Notes under the pieces: model-generated
The model's input: only the letters and a program-made list of their open reading frames with translations
Database searches by the model: none
Told to the model about the DNA's origin: nothing
Part shown: piece by piece, positions 1 through 11,465 of the stretch
Numbering within the stretch: position 1 is the first letter of the stretch
Layout of the letters: every line of letters begins with the position of its first letter
Made by a program: the position numbers and the translations under genes
Source: Mesostigma viride
Taxonomy: Eukaryota > Streptophyta > Mesostigmatophyceae > Mesostigmatales > Mesostigmataceae
Length of the DNA stretch: 64,000 bases
NCBI GenBank assembly: GCA_009746045.1
Contig: RPFO01000246.1
Coordinates: 2,907,758 to 2,971,757, forward strand
Direction of reading: 5' to 3'

Positions 1-355
1 GTACAAGGGAGCGTACAAGTTTCGTGACATTGAGATCGATGGATGGGGGTCATTTCTCCAGGAAAAGTGAATGCCGGTCCCATTTGGCAAATATAATCGA
101 TGATTAATTCCATGCAACATTTTGCGTTGGTCAAATGTGTAAATTTGCATTATTCATCGATTCAATAAAATTATGGGGGTGGGTATACCCACCATTTGAT
201 GGTTGAAAGTACTACTAGCTTCGTCGATTAACTCTTCTCAACATGGTCCTCTAGTCGACTAGGATTGTACCAATCCATCAGGGTATCGAGAAACTTGTTA
301 TGCCGAAACACTCCGGTCGAAAATTTCGTGCCACCTGCAGGCAATCAAAAAGCGC

Positions 356-480
356 ACGCGGACCGACGGGAAAGAGTAGTTAGTCACGAAATTAAAAAAA
401 CGACAAAAAGTGTCACACGCGGCCCGGCGGGAAAGAGTAGTTTGTTACGAAGTTAAAAAAACGACGAAAAGTGTCACACT
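356..480. repeat. Two-copy tandem repeat, about 60 bp unit
   Basis: Two adjacent imperfect copies of one unit. Each carries GACGGGAAAGAGTAGT or GGCGGGAAAGAGTAGT, then an A-rich stretch with AAAAAAACGAC, and ends in AAAGTGTCACAC. The copies differ at several positions. The stretch from 1 to about 350 holds no gene I can support. Confidence 0.8.
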
Positions 481-1766
481 TTTCGGAACATTCGAAGTGG
501 GCCCGGCCGAGAGCTTCTTGCGGCTTTCAGTTGAGGAACAACAGCTTGTCTGCCATGTGAGGAGAACGCCAGGTGAGGAGAACGGGTGCGGGGCCAGCCT
601 TACCCCGCGCGCGGGGGAGGCGGACAGCGGACATCCGCAGCTCACCAGTGAGGTGATGGGGGCAAGAATGTCGCGCTTAAATGCCGAGAGAAGAGTCGTC
701 GAGGTCTCGTCTGCCGGCTGGTCGAAGTGCTTGACGATGACATTGTGGCTGCGCTGGGTGATGTCGGCCTCCTCACAAAGGTCGAGTGCTCAGTTGTTGC
801 TTGAGCTGTGCCGCGATGGTGGAGGTGGTGTCCAAGGTGGTGTGGTGCTTAAGAAAGTCCGCCCAGGTGGAGGGAGAATCGCTGGCCGGGCCAGCAGATG
901 CCGGCTGGGCAGCGATGTCCTTCACCGCCTGGGCGGTGAGGCCTGCCGCCGGTCGGTCGTGCAAGCACTCAAAGGCGGTGGCGCGGACTGGCGGTGGCTT
1001 GGAGGCGCTTGCATGACAGTCGAGGTCGAGGAGCTGGGCCTTGATGTCGGCAGTGGAGGCGGAAATGGCAGTGGAGGTGGAGGCAACGGTGGTGGAAAGG
1101 TGCATGAGGGAGCTCAGTAGCTATAGCGTGCCTCCCATTGCTGCCACATCTGTAAAGAGGGGGGTCATGTGCGCTGCTGGAAGGCTTCTGTAAGGATGGA
1201 ACGGAGTGTGGGGGCGGAGATGGATGGAGCCCAGATCTCGCCATCAGAGCGCATGAGAAGGGAGTTGAGAATGGCATGTGCTGGAGTTGGGGGCGGGCGC
1301 ACCCGAGCAGGGCGTCGGGGTTAAACCAATGCCCGTGCGGGGTGATGGGGCGATTGATGTCGTGGAGATGGAGGCACAGGTCGTAAAGCGAGGCGTAGTC
1401 CCCGAAGAAGAGGCAATGCAGGGCAGTTGCCGGGGACATGTTGGTCTAGTCGTGATCGTCGACCTTGAAAGGTTGGGGCCGAAAGCGCGGTTCTGTGGGG
1501 CGCGAAAACCCTCCTGTTTTGTCGGCTGGGCCGCGGCTGCGTTTAGGATCAGGTGATGCCGATGGCGAGGCCGCAGGAGCCGAGTGCACTACCAACGCTA
1601 GCTTGAGGCCGACGTAGATGGCCGCCCCCTTCCAGTAAACCGGCTTCCCCGCCGCGGTCAACCGGAGCTGGAGGTAGGTCGGCCATAGCTCCCGTCGCCG
1701 TTGTTGCTGCGCCAGGGTCAAGTCGTCGTCCAGGGTGTAGTGAGTCTTCTCGAGCCGCTTGAACAC
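410..1766 (-). pseudogene. Decayed LINE ORF1-like fragment (non-LTR retrotransposon)
   Basis: Read on the minus strand, the segment at 1766-1446 encodes a block with LDDDLTLAQQQRRRELWP and then an aromatic/glycine region (VYWKGAAIYVG). This is the layout seen at the end of LINE ORF1-like RNA-binding proteins, in which an acidic 'DxDLTPxQxxxRRxLWP' block follows the RRM-like core. Further minus-strand segments at 1439-969 and 1105-773 are Ala/Ser/His-rich and could be the rest of an ORF1, but in other frames. No continuous reading frame survives. A related block (MDEDYTPAQLAARRK) occurs at 33,708 next to endonuclease and RT remnants, which supports the assignment. The family call is inference from motif layout. 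Confidence 0.45.
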
Positions 1767-1943
1767 ACCATGGGCGGGTCGAATTAAGACGTACGTGGAC
1801 CTATATCCAGAACTGAAGCGCGCCGGGGCTGCCGCACCGCCACGTAGTCTGGACAGGCATGCAGGCCTGACGGTTGTTGGGGCCTTCGGGGCACGAAACG
1901 TTACAAAGTCCCAGGTGACTTGTGATCGATCGGGGACGTTGAA

Positions 1944-2262
1944 ATTGACATTAATTAATTAAACTCAAGTGCTCCCGTAGGGGAGTCACGGAGCATTAAC
2001 CCCGATCGATGGATGGATGGATGGACGGACGGACGGACGGGTGGGTGGGTGGGTGGGTGGATGGATGGATGGATGGATGGATGGATGGATGGATGGATGG
2101 ATGGATGGATGGATGGATGGATGGATGGATGGATGGATGGATGGATGGATGGATGGATGGATGGATGGATGGATGGATGGATGGATGGATGGATGGATGG
2201 ATGGATGGATGGATGGATGGATGGATGGATGGAGGGGTACACGCAATCCTACCGGTCCAAGC
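1944..2262. repeat. Dispersed hairpin repeat with expanded (GGAT)n array
   Basis: After AATTAATTAATTAAACTC comes a hairpin-like motif (GTGCTCCCGTAGGGGAGTCAC, then GGAGCA), then GATCGATGG and a tetranucleotide array at about 2007-2235, then GGGTACACGCAATCCTACCGG. The array is ordered in blocks: a few GGAT, four GGAC, several GGGT, then roughly 45 GGAT. The same flanks occur at 51,640-51,735 with only two to three GGAT units, so the array is an expansion of a short motif inside a repeat family. The long Met-Asp-Gly-Trp and His-Pro-Ser-Ile frames here are artefacts of the repeat. Confidence 0.85.
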
Positions 2263-2443
2263 TTGCTATCTACAAGCTATCGACAAAACAGTCCTACTCT
2301 AGATAGCGACGGTGCCCGCGACCCTAGGGGTCTTGTCGAGCATGCTTCCCACGAGTGCAAACGCGCGGCTTCCCCACTGCAGGGTTGTTGTTGTCCTCTA
2401 TGACCTGGGCCCACTTGGTCGCGTGAGCTAATGGTTACGTACG

Positions 2444-2448
2444 TTACA
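2444..2448 (-). terminator. Candidate TGTAA poly(A) signal of the disordered-protein gene
   Basis: TGTAA on the minus strand, 312 bp downstream of the TGA at 2762-2760. TGTAA is the usual chlorophyte polyadenylation signal. It is the nearest copy I found, but the distance makes the link tentative. Confidence 0.3.
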
Positions 2449-2759
2449 ATTTGCAATACTTAACACACATCGGCTCACATCATGCAGAGCAACCACATGT
2501 CAAAACAAGGAGAATTGCGCATGGGCGCCCAAACAATGACATGACCTGCAATACACAGCAACGTGTATTGATTTTCTGTACTTGAAAAGCCATTGATGGT
2601 TACGGGCATGCTCTGGTGTTGTTGAAAAGTATGCAACACAGCTATGTCAGAGCTATCAACAAGCAGTTTTTCGGTGAGGCAGTCACCCCAGCAGGACCAT
2701 CAGTTAGCTGCGCAGCTAGCAGCGCCAGGACGCTAGACCTCACAATAACATCAACCTCA

Positions 2760-5700
2760 TCATGTGGCTGATTCAAGCTCCGCCCCAAGGTTTCTGCGCC
2801 GACTATCTCGTTTCAGGCCTTGGTCTGGTGTCTCTCCCCACTTTTGATGGCTCTTGCCTGGTGACAGGTATGGGCTCCGATAATCCTGCAATACGTTGCA
2901 TGACAACGTTGGGCAACATTTAGGACAAGCCAGCAGTAAGCAGGTAATCAGGAGGCGAACGGTGCGTATCGCATGGCAATGGACTAACTTGCTACCAGCC
3001 TAGACAGGCAATGAACTAAAACTTGCAACCAGCCAAGACAACAGGAATTCGTCATGGCAGACTGCCTCGGACATGGGCCCACCCGAGCATACATGTCCTT
3101 AGTGCATGATGGGAACATGCCATACAATAGCAAAAGCAGGTTAAGGGCAGAGGGGTGTAACCCTTGAGCAAGTAATAAACAGATGAAATGAGCTGACTCA
3201 GTTTTTTCTATTAATTCCGCGTGACCAGTCATGGTTAGCGCAATTATTTGCATCAATTTATAGTACATGAGCCGACGTATTCTAATCCAGCTAATTGGCC
3301 ATTGCTCAAGGAGCGATAACATGGCATTTTGCATGATGGGAACCACTCTGCAAGGGTGCAAGCCGTGCCGGCCTGCCCCACGATGTAGAGAGTTAGCAAC
3401 GGAAACAACGTACCTCCCCATAAGACGGATAGCTCAGTGTTGGCTCCTGGGGCCACTGGCGCTTGCTGACAGGTGGCGACAGGGATGCATGTTGGCCCAC
3501 GGGCATCGACATGTCCATGCCTGGGCTATGCCCGCCGTATGGCACAAGTGCATGGCCAAGGGAGCTGCCCGCTTTGCTCGGCTGCAGCCACGAGCGGCGC
3601 TGCTGCCTCTCCTTCTCCTCCATGGCACTTTTCTGCTCTGCCTCAATCCCCAGCCGCTCCACCTGGGTGATCCTGGAGAGTGCCGGTGCGAACGGAGGAG
3701 GTGTAGAAAAACGTAAGAGCGATCAGCAGCTCTGATTCGTCACCATAGTGAACAATCCCAATAGAAACCGCGGTCATCTGCCTTCTTTTTGCAAACCGGC
3801 GTGGGCATGGATTTTCAAGAAAGCAGAACTTATTATAAAACCTATTCCCCCAGGAGCAGCTCAGCCTTGCACGACGGGGGGACTTGATTTATTGTGTGGA
3901 CATGCCCACTCTACCCACGCTCGCAATTCACAGTGCCCAGCCCCCAGCACCATCCAGGGCGGCTGTGTTCCATTAGGAGGGGAGCGACCAACACAAAACC
4001 CCATGCAGATACCCACCTGGGACCACTAGAAGATAAAACAGCTAAATCAAGCCTGAAGAATCCGAGTAGCATACACACACAATCATGGCAGGGGTTCACT
4101 GCGCAGAAACAAGGGTGGTGGGCGCAAATGGAGAGTAAAAGCACATTCGTCTGTCATAACAAAAAAAAGGCCGCAGCCATGCTCACCTGCTGCGAACGAG
4201 GGAGGATACGGTCGCCCTGTCAGGTGCCAGCAACTTTAGCCCCCCCCTGCAATGGTTCAGGTGGGAACGAGACAGCAAATGTCACATGAATGTGTCTGAG
4301 TCCAATTCAGCACCCTAAAGCATCTTTCTCTCGTGCTTTCGGGGCTGCCTACGGTGGCACCACCATGGCTCTGTGCATGGTGAGCACCAAGCAGCCAAGT
4401 ATCCGCCATAGGGGGGTCCAAACAAGTGGCAGGTTCTATGTTGCAACCCAAGCAAGCAAGCTCTGCTCACCGCCTGGTGCGCTGGCGAGAGGCAAACGCA
4501 GACCCGGGGAGCAGGGGGACGACCACAAGCCGTTCGCGCTTGCCACCGCTCTTTCCTTTGGTCTTTCCAGCGCCGGCTCTGTAAAACATTTTGTTCTCAA
4601 AATGATATTAAAAAAAGAGCATGTTCCCACGGGGGGATGCAAGGAAGAAGAAAGTCGATTGCAGAGGGGAAGACGGGTGACAAGGAGGCGAGGGAGGGCC
4701 AGGTCAGCATCCAAATACACATGTTGTAAGCCACCTAGGACTGCACGATACGACATCCTTTCCAAAGGGGTCGCCCTCGCAACGCCAGGATGTGCGGACA
4801 CATCTGGGTGGGCCAGAGACCATGGATGACACCCTGGGACGTCGATGAGCCACGCCCTAGCATGCCCTGGCGACATGACCAGCATTGTAAGTAGCAACAT
4901 GTCACTGTACGTGGCAACATGTCCTAGCGAGAGATGTGGCACCCACCGGACACGCCTGACACACGCGGAGGGGCTCCGTGCGCCATCCTCTGGCACATGG
5001 CCTGGGCGGCAGCTCACGTCCAGCTCATCCGTGCGCTCCTGGGCGTGGGTGTACCGCCGGCGTGGCCTGCTGCTGCGGGGCATGATGTCGCCCTCCGGTT
5101 CCTATAAGGTGCCAGCAAGAGGAATCCAGGCAGAGGGTGCCAGCATGCGTGGGGGGGGGGGGAGGAAGGTGACGGGAAGCGGCAAGCATTTCCCACCAAT
5201 CGCCTACACTCTTCATGCGACCACAAGGTCGCAAGCTGAAGACATCGTTGTTGCTACGACACAGTGACAGATGCCAGGGGCTAGCCTGGCAACTTCTGAG
5301 ATGTGCCCTGAAGCTCAAGGGCAGGCATGCGAGTCGTGCTTGGAGCACATGTACAGGCATGCACTCGGGCAAGAGCACAGCAGGGGTGGAAGAAAGCAGC
5401 GGACGGCAGAATATTTTGGCACAAGCGACAGGACGTACGCACCGCCGCATGCAGCACCCTCGCGGCCGACGTGCGCGGGAGAGCACTGTTGCCGTCGCCG
5501 TCGCCGCCATCACGCGTAGGCACACGCAGCTGTGCCAACGCCCGGGCAGGGAAAGGCCCACCACGGTGTGCGCGGTGAGCCCCCTTGCTGCCAACGTCTT
5601 GATTGTCCCCACCACTGCTGCTGCCACTGCCGCGCCGCGCCCCATGCCGCCGGTCCCTGCCGCGAATGTCGCGGTCGTTGGGGGCGTCACTCCCACTGCT

Positions 5701-8700
5701 GTACTCATCGGTACTGCTGCCGCTGGCGCGGGACCTCCTGTGCCCGGACGCCGACGGTGACACGTGCCGACGACCCGATCGCTGCCACCGCCGTTGCTCA
5801 CGCTGCAGCTGCTCCAGCGGCCCTGCTGGCACACGGCCCCCATCAAGCTGGTTGCCACCAACCCTGCCATCCGCTGCATATCTCGGCTGGCCCCTGCGAG
5901 CTGTCGCTGCTGAAAGTGGCCCCCCTGTGCTTCCGTTTGCACCATCCAAGACGTCATCGTCATCTGATGCAATCAGCGCGTTCAACTGCCGATGGCCATC
6001 ACGGGACCGCGGCCGGTACCCCCCCGGCGACGCGCGGGGCAAGGGTGCAACATAGGCCTCCCCAACCCCAACCCCACTTGCTGGCGTCCGTCTCCCAGTC
6101 CTGCCATCAACCACACGAGCCAGCACAGGCACCTCGTCGTCGTCATAGTAACGCCCCTCGCCGTCCAGGTTCAGGTGCCTCGGCAGGGACGCCAGTGAGT
6201 CCTGCTCCCAGCCATACCCTGCGCCCCGCCCCCGCCACCCCTCCCCCTCCAACACGGCACCATGCCACGGGCCTGCCGTACCCAGCCGCGCGTCGCCCTC
6301 GCTGCCCGCACGCGCGTCATACCCCAAGCCACTCCGGCCCTGCTCTCGGTCACCATGTGGCAGCGCGAGGCCGGCGTCTGGGTCACTTTGGCGCGACTGC
6401 CGTGTCGCGCGGGGCTCTGCACGCCAGCCCCCCCCCTCGGACCGCAGCACTGCCAGCGCGGACGCCGGCGCCATCGAGTCGTACCCCGGCGCACGAGGTG
6501 CAAGCGAGGGCTTGCGGCGGCCGGGCGCTTTGTCCGGGTGCGACCAGTGGCCCGGTCTCCTGCTACTGCTGGCAACCGCGCTGGCGGGCCGCGGGTATGG
6601 CAGCACGTCCTGTCCCACGGGGAAGATGTCCGGGTGGCTACAATAGTACTCGTAGCTGTCTTCTGTCACCATGGTCGGGGGCGGCTGCCGCAGCGAGGTG
6701 GACGCCCCCACCCCTCTGCCATAGCGCAGGGCCGATGGCGGTGCATAGTCGCTGGTGTCTGCCACGCGGGTCCCAAGGAGGTCCTGCGCACCCTGGGGGA
6801 GGGCCACCTTGTCCAGCTCTACCCCCAGCCACGAGGTGGGGACCCGGAGACGTGCATCAGTAGTCTTGCCACGGGCGGCTGGCCTGCCCCTGTGTGCCGC
6901 TGCCCTCGTGGCCTGCGTGCCGGATGACGGTGATACCCTGTACGCACCGGGTGCCAGCGGGGCGCCCGCAAAGGGCGGCTCATCCGCGTCCACCACGCGC
7001 GGGCGCGACATGTGGTTCCAGAACTGCTGGTGCTGGGTCACGCGCGGCGTCTGCCAAGGGAGGCAGGGGAGAGGGAGGGATGCCGAAGAGAGATAAGAAG
7101 GGGGGAGGGAAGAGGAGCAACGAGACAGGAGAGCAACGGTGCGGTCAAACGATCATGCACGGGTGGAGGGATTTTAGGAAGACAAAACTTCATAGTGTGA
7201 ATGGTGCCTAGGGGAGAAAAGGCTGGCAAAATGCGTGGCAGCACGGCGAGAGAAAGGCAGCAAAAACAGCCAGAGTCACACTGCATAGCTTACTCATCAA
7301 CAATTGGTAAAATGTGTGCCTCAAGGGGGGCTCGCTCGCGGCTCATCCCTCACGGCTCGTCGCGCATGGCGGCTGCAAAGGATCAATTGGCTGATTTGGC
7401 TCAGTGAGCGATAGAACCTCCAAACATCAGCGCGACCGTGAAAAGGAACACACAGCCATGGGCAGTGCGGTGGTGGTGCTCAAGCCAGACCCACCACACC
7501 ATATCCTGGTTGCTGCGTACCCCATCCATGCCCCATCTCACCCACGCCCTTATGATGCCCTCAGCAAGCCAACTCCATGTCCTGACGACACCCTCAGCAC
7601 GTCAATACGACGCCCTTACCACGTTGTCACCACATCACCAAGCACCTCGTGCACAAGATGAAAGAGGCAAGGGACCACGTGACCGAGCGGAGGTCACCGG
7701 GACTGGCTACGACATATCGATATGGCCCGCGACAAGTATGCACCCACTGCCACAATTAAAACGATCTTTATGTCGATTTTCCGAAGCATGCTTGCGACAC
7801 CCCCCCGTATCCTTGGCACAAACCGCCCATCACACCAAGTGTGTTGATTCAAGTGTGTTTAAGGCACACTTGGCCCTATCTAGGCCAAGCATATGGCATC
7901 TATGCCTTGTTCTAATGCCAACATCACAAAATGCTTGCCCGGGATCGCGCGCACCCACCTTCTGCAACGAGAGCGGCGTGAAGATCTGCGAGGGAAGCAC
8001 CACCTCGGGCCGCATGGGGCGTGGCAGAAGAAGGTCTGAGTACTCACGTGACCTTGTGCGGCCAAGGGGGTAGCCACCAACGGCAAATACAGGGGTGGAG
8101 GGGGGGTGAGCACGGGGGTGCGGGTAGGGAGAAAGGGGGGACCAAGAACAGCCAACGCAAGAAACCCACATTATCAGCCTTGTAGCCCACAAGCAAGGAC
8201 TGACCGGCAGCTACTAGCATCCCGCCTTCATTATCATGATTACACGCCTTCACGGGCGCGAGGAGTGGGCCCAGACAACACCCACACAGGCATCCAGCGC
8301 AGCATCGCAAGAGGCTGTTTTTCACGCCAGACTTAAAAGGACCTGAGAAACCACATATGGCCTGAGAGCAAAGAGTTCTCCAAACAGGCATGGACCACGG
8401 GCGCCTTGCGGCTGGGCCTTATCCAAGCGCACCAAGCGCAAGTGAGCTCAAGGCAGTTGGCCAGGGTAAGGTGCTGGGAAAACCATGGTACTGCCAAGTT
8501 GCGGACGTCCCAGCATTGCCTGGCATCGGTCGCCACGCTCCATGCAGGATATGACCCAATGTCCGTGTGGTGAGCCTTCTAGTGAGCTGTACTGGCAATG
8601 GGACTTGGACCACGCATGGCAAAGCATACTTGGACTATGCCCGACTCATGACTTGGCCTGATAACATGGTGGTGTGCATATGAGGGGCACAGGCGGGTTG

Positions 8701-10543
8701 CATCTTTTTGCAGCATTCAAGCTAACACTAGTATACGGACTAGGATGTATAGTTAGATGTGCGGAGGCACGTGAGGCCTTGGTCTTCCCACACTGGAGCC
8801 AGATAAGCCATGGTTGTAACCAGTGACTCTTCATCCTCTTCACCACAGTTGCCTTCACACTACCCTGTGGCCAGGTCACTTAGGGCAACACGCCACGGAC
8901 TGTGCTCGGGGAAAAGACGCTCGGCCATTGTTGTGCCCGAGCATATATTTCATGGTTACTCCATTGCTACCACGCCTGGCAGACCTTGGCAGGACCGCTA
9001 CCATCAATCTTCCTTGGTTGTTGTTATCCAGGACGTCCACTTGTCTGGTGAATGACAGTAACGTTCTGGATTAATCCGTCTTGACAAGTACCCGCACATC
9101 ACAGGACTCAAGCACTTGCCAGTCCTGAAATCCTGTGGCTGCCTCGGTACTATCGACCAAGAGACTGACCACAGTACCTCCTAGTGACAGTAGTCCTGAG
9201 TCACGTGTCTGTGATGGTTCACCCTATCACGCCACGTGCCCTCGCCCTCACGTACCCCTAGACCCGGTACTACTGCGGTACCCGGCGGCATCACTTCGGG
9301 ACTTGATAACTTTCAAGTCCCTTGTCCAAATAAGGTGTTCAGCACGGCGTTGGAAAGATCTCTTTAAGTATGTTATGCTTAGCATATTTAATCACCAAGA
9401 TGCTAACTTGTATACTTTGCCGACTAGGATGCAGACATAGTGTGACCTCAGTCCTCGCCCTGCCCCCACTTGACTTGCCACACCACCAGTACACACATCT
9501 CCAGCGTCCGGAGCTCAACTGCACAATTGTTCAGGTGGCCGCACCATGTTGGAGTTCCAGCCACTGGTGGGGAACAAACAGCGGCTGGTCGTGGTCAGCA
9601 GACAGAAAGCTTCAAAAACCATACCACAGTCTTCAGCAGTTAACGCTGATACCTAGATGGGACACTCTAATGCTTTGCTTCAACAAGAACCAGTATAAGA
9701 CCGACATCAGAGGGAAGCTGCCCGCACTAGCATAAGTCGGGGGCAAGCATCGTCGCATGGACAGCACGGGGGCAAGCATTGTCGCATGGATAACACAGGG
9801 TCAAGCAAACCAGTTGCCCAGCAACTTGCGATAATCACAAAATGGTCTCAGCAACGAACCAGAAGAGGGCACTTCATTCTAATCAAGGATAGCGCTCTAC
9901 ACTGTAATGGATGAGAGTAGAGGAGAGGATTAGATTAGGTAGTATCCCCGTGTTAGTGCTTGTGCTTGAACACGTGGCGGCGTAAGGCGTCAGGGTTGAA
10001 TGCGGGTTGAATTCATTGGGCAAACAAACGTGCGGTATATTCTTACCAGTTAAGGTCTCCCACGAGAGAGCGTCCTGAAGGCATGGGAGCAGAAATATCC
10101 TGCATACGCTGTGGAGCGCTTCGGGGCCGGGCCGGCGGGTATGGCTGCACAGAAACGACTCCCCCGGCCAGGCGCATTTCCTCGCGAGCACCCTCATTTT
10201 CGGTCAGGACAGCTTTATTTCCTTGATTTTTCAATGCTGACAGCAACGGGGTCGAGTCATCCGAGCGGTCAAAAGTCGCCAGTGCAGCATTCGCCTTCTT
10301 GACTGGCAATACTCCGGTTGCGATAAAACTTTTTATAGGCACCCCGCTATCCTCTGCGGCTAAGCGCCACTCCCTAGAAACTGGCGCGACATAGATACCT
10401 TCGGCCGACCCAATCTGCAACGACCCTCCTTTTCCGAGCGGCTGATTGCTGCGAACATTGCCGCGGCTGTCAAGGAGTCCATGGTCTGTCGAGGTGCTAT
10501 GTCCTTTCAGCACAGTGCTTTCATCGAAAAGGCTCCTGCCCAT
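2760..10543 (-). CDS. Large disordered protein of unknown function, eight exons, 968 residues
   Basis: I do not recognise this protein. Proposed exons, all on the minus strand: 10543-10047, 8052-7959, 7050-5443, 5101-4947, 4578-4471, 4246-4187, 3672-3414 and 2885-2760. All have GT-AG borders, and reading phase agrees at all seven junctions. The ATG is at 10543 and the TGA at 2762-2760. Exon 3 alone gives 536 residues rich in Arg, Gly, Ser, Ala and Pro, with acidic runs (SDDDDV, YYDDDE) and Ser/Arg tracts, so most of the chain is probably disordered. More conserved-looking parts are residues about 167-225 (motifs RPMRPEVVLPSQ and QQFWNHMSRPRVV) and a short helical charged stretch near 842-866 (QVERLGIEAEQKSAMEEKE). 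No membrane segment or signal peptide is seen. Exon 4 also has a GTGAGC donor at 5017; I chose GTGGGT at 4946 because only it keeps phase with exon 5. It is transcribed divergently from SEC23, 922 bp away. A scaffold or cytoskeletal role would be a guess. Confidence 0.65.
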
Positions 10544-11465
10544 CCTTAGCCACACGAACTGGAAAGTTGGCACACCAGAATGTATACGCCTACTAACTGC
10601 AAAGCATCCTCATCGCTATAGTAGAGCGATCCTGCTGCACAACGCAAGCCTGGAAGGTACTGTAAGGCTCTGCAATAAATAGAATGAATATAGATATGTA
10701 GGCTGCGGGATAGCAAGCCAAAAGCGATGCAACGAGGCACTGCACTAGGCGATGTCTTTCACTGGCCGTCACATAAAAATTCTAGCACGTTTGTAAACGT
10801 ACTTTGCATCGGGCTGTGGCTGCCAAAATGGAAGTTCTTGACTTGGTTCTGAAAGAATGTAATATATATTTTTTTTGAGACTATATCATTTCATGTGCCC
10901 ACGGTGGAGGCCATAACTCATTACCGTTAGGCGTAATTCGCGTAAAACGGTGAAATTCGATGTCTCCGCCACTGCTCCGCACTCCGCAGGTTCGCACGGA
11001 CACCTGGATACTGAGTCAAAGACAGAGTATACGCAAATCAGTTGACTACCGTACTCACTTGTCGTAGCAAGCTGACTTACTAACGCACCTTCCAAAGACC
11101 CTGTCATCTCACAATCAAGCACTGCACTAAGCACTGTTACAGTACAACACTTAACTGTACGTGATGACTGCTCGATTTTGTCCTTCACGAGGCGCGCTTG
11201 ACCTGTGCATGCACTCAAGGGCAGCAGAGATGTCACCAGCACTCAAGGGCAGAAGCCTGCATGCTGTAATGGCTGGTTGCAGGAAGGGAAAATGAGCAGT
11301 CACGTGGATACTGTAGTTAAGTGGACAAATATTCAAGGCTAAATGTTAGCTTCCCGAAAGTTTTAGCACAGCCCAGGATTTTCCTGTCTGTCCGGCATTT
11401 TTTTTTAACGCATATAGTATTCCATGATGAATTTATCGACTTGGTGACCAGCGACGTCGCGGGAA
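10544..11465. promoter_or_regulatory. Divergent intergenic region (candidate bidirectional promoter)
   Basis: This 922-bp gap separates the ATG of the minus-strand disordered-protein gene from the ATG of the plus-strand SEC23-like gene, so both promoters must lie here unless upstream 5'UTR exons exist. The sequence is AT-richer than the flanking exons, with a T9 run near 10,868-10,876 and a T8 run near 11,399-11,406. I see no unambiguous TATA box or repeat. Confidence 0.5.

Noticed and set aside
1955-2403. Overlapping His-Pro-Ser-Ile and Met-Asp-Gly-Trp repeat proteins
   Set aside because: They are frames of the (GGAT)n array on both strands, with no coding flanks.
5281-5442. C-terminal extension of the big exon of the disordered-protein gene
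   Set aside because: After the donor GCGGCG|GTGCGT at 5,442 the frame becomes Cys/His/Leu-rich; joining to the exon at 5,101 keeps phase and composition.
5271-6927. Plus-strand Arg/Pro/Cys/His-rich proteins of up to 443 residues
   Set aside because: Antisense shadows of the GC-rich 536-codon exon of the minus-strand gene.
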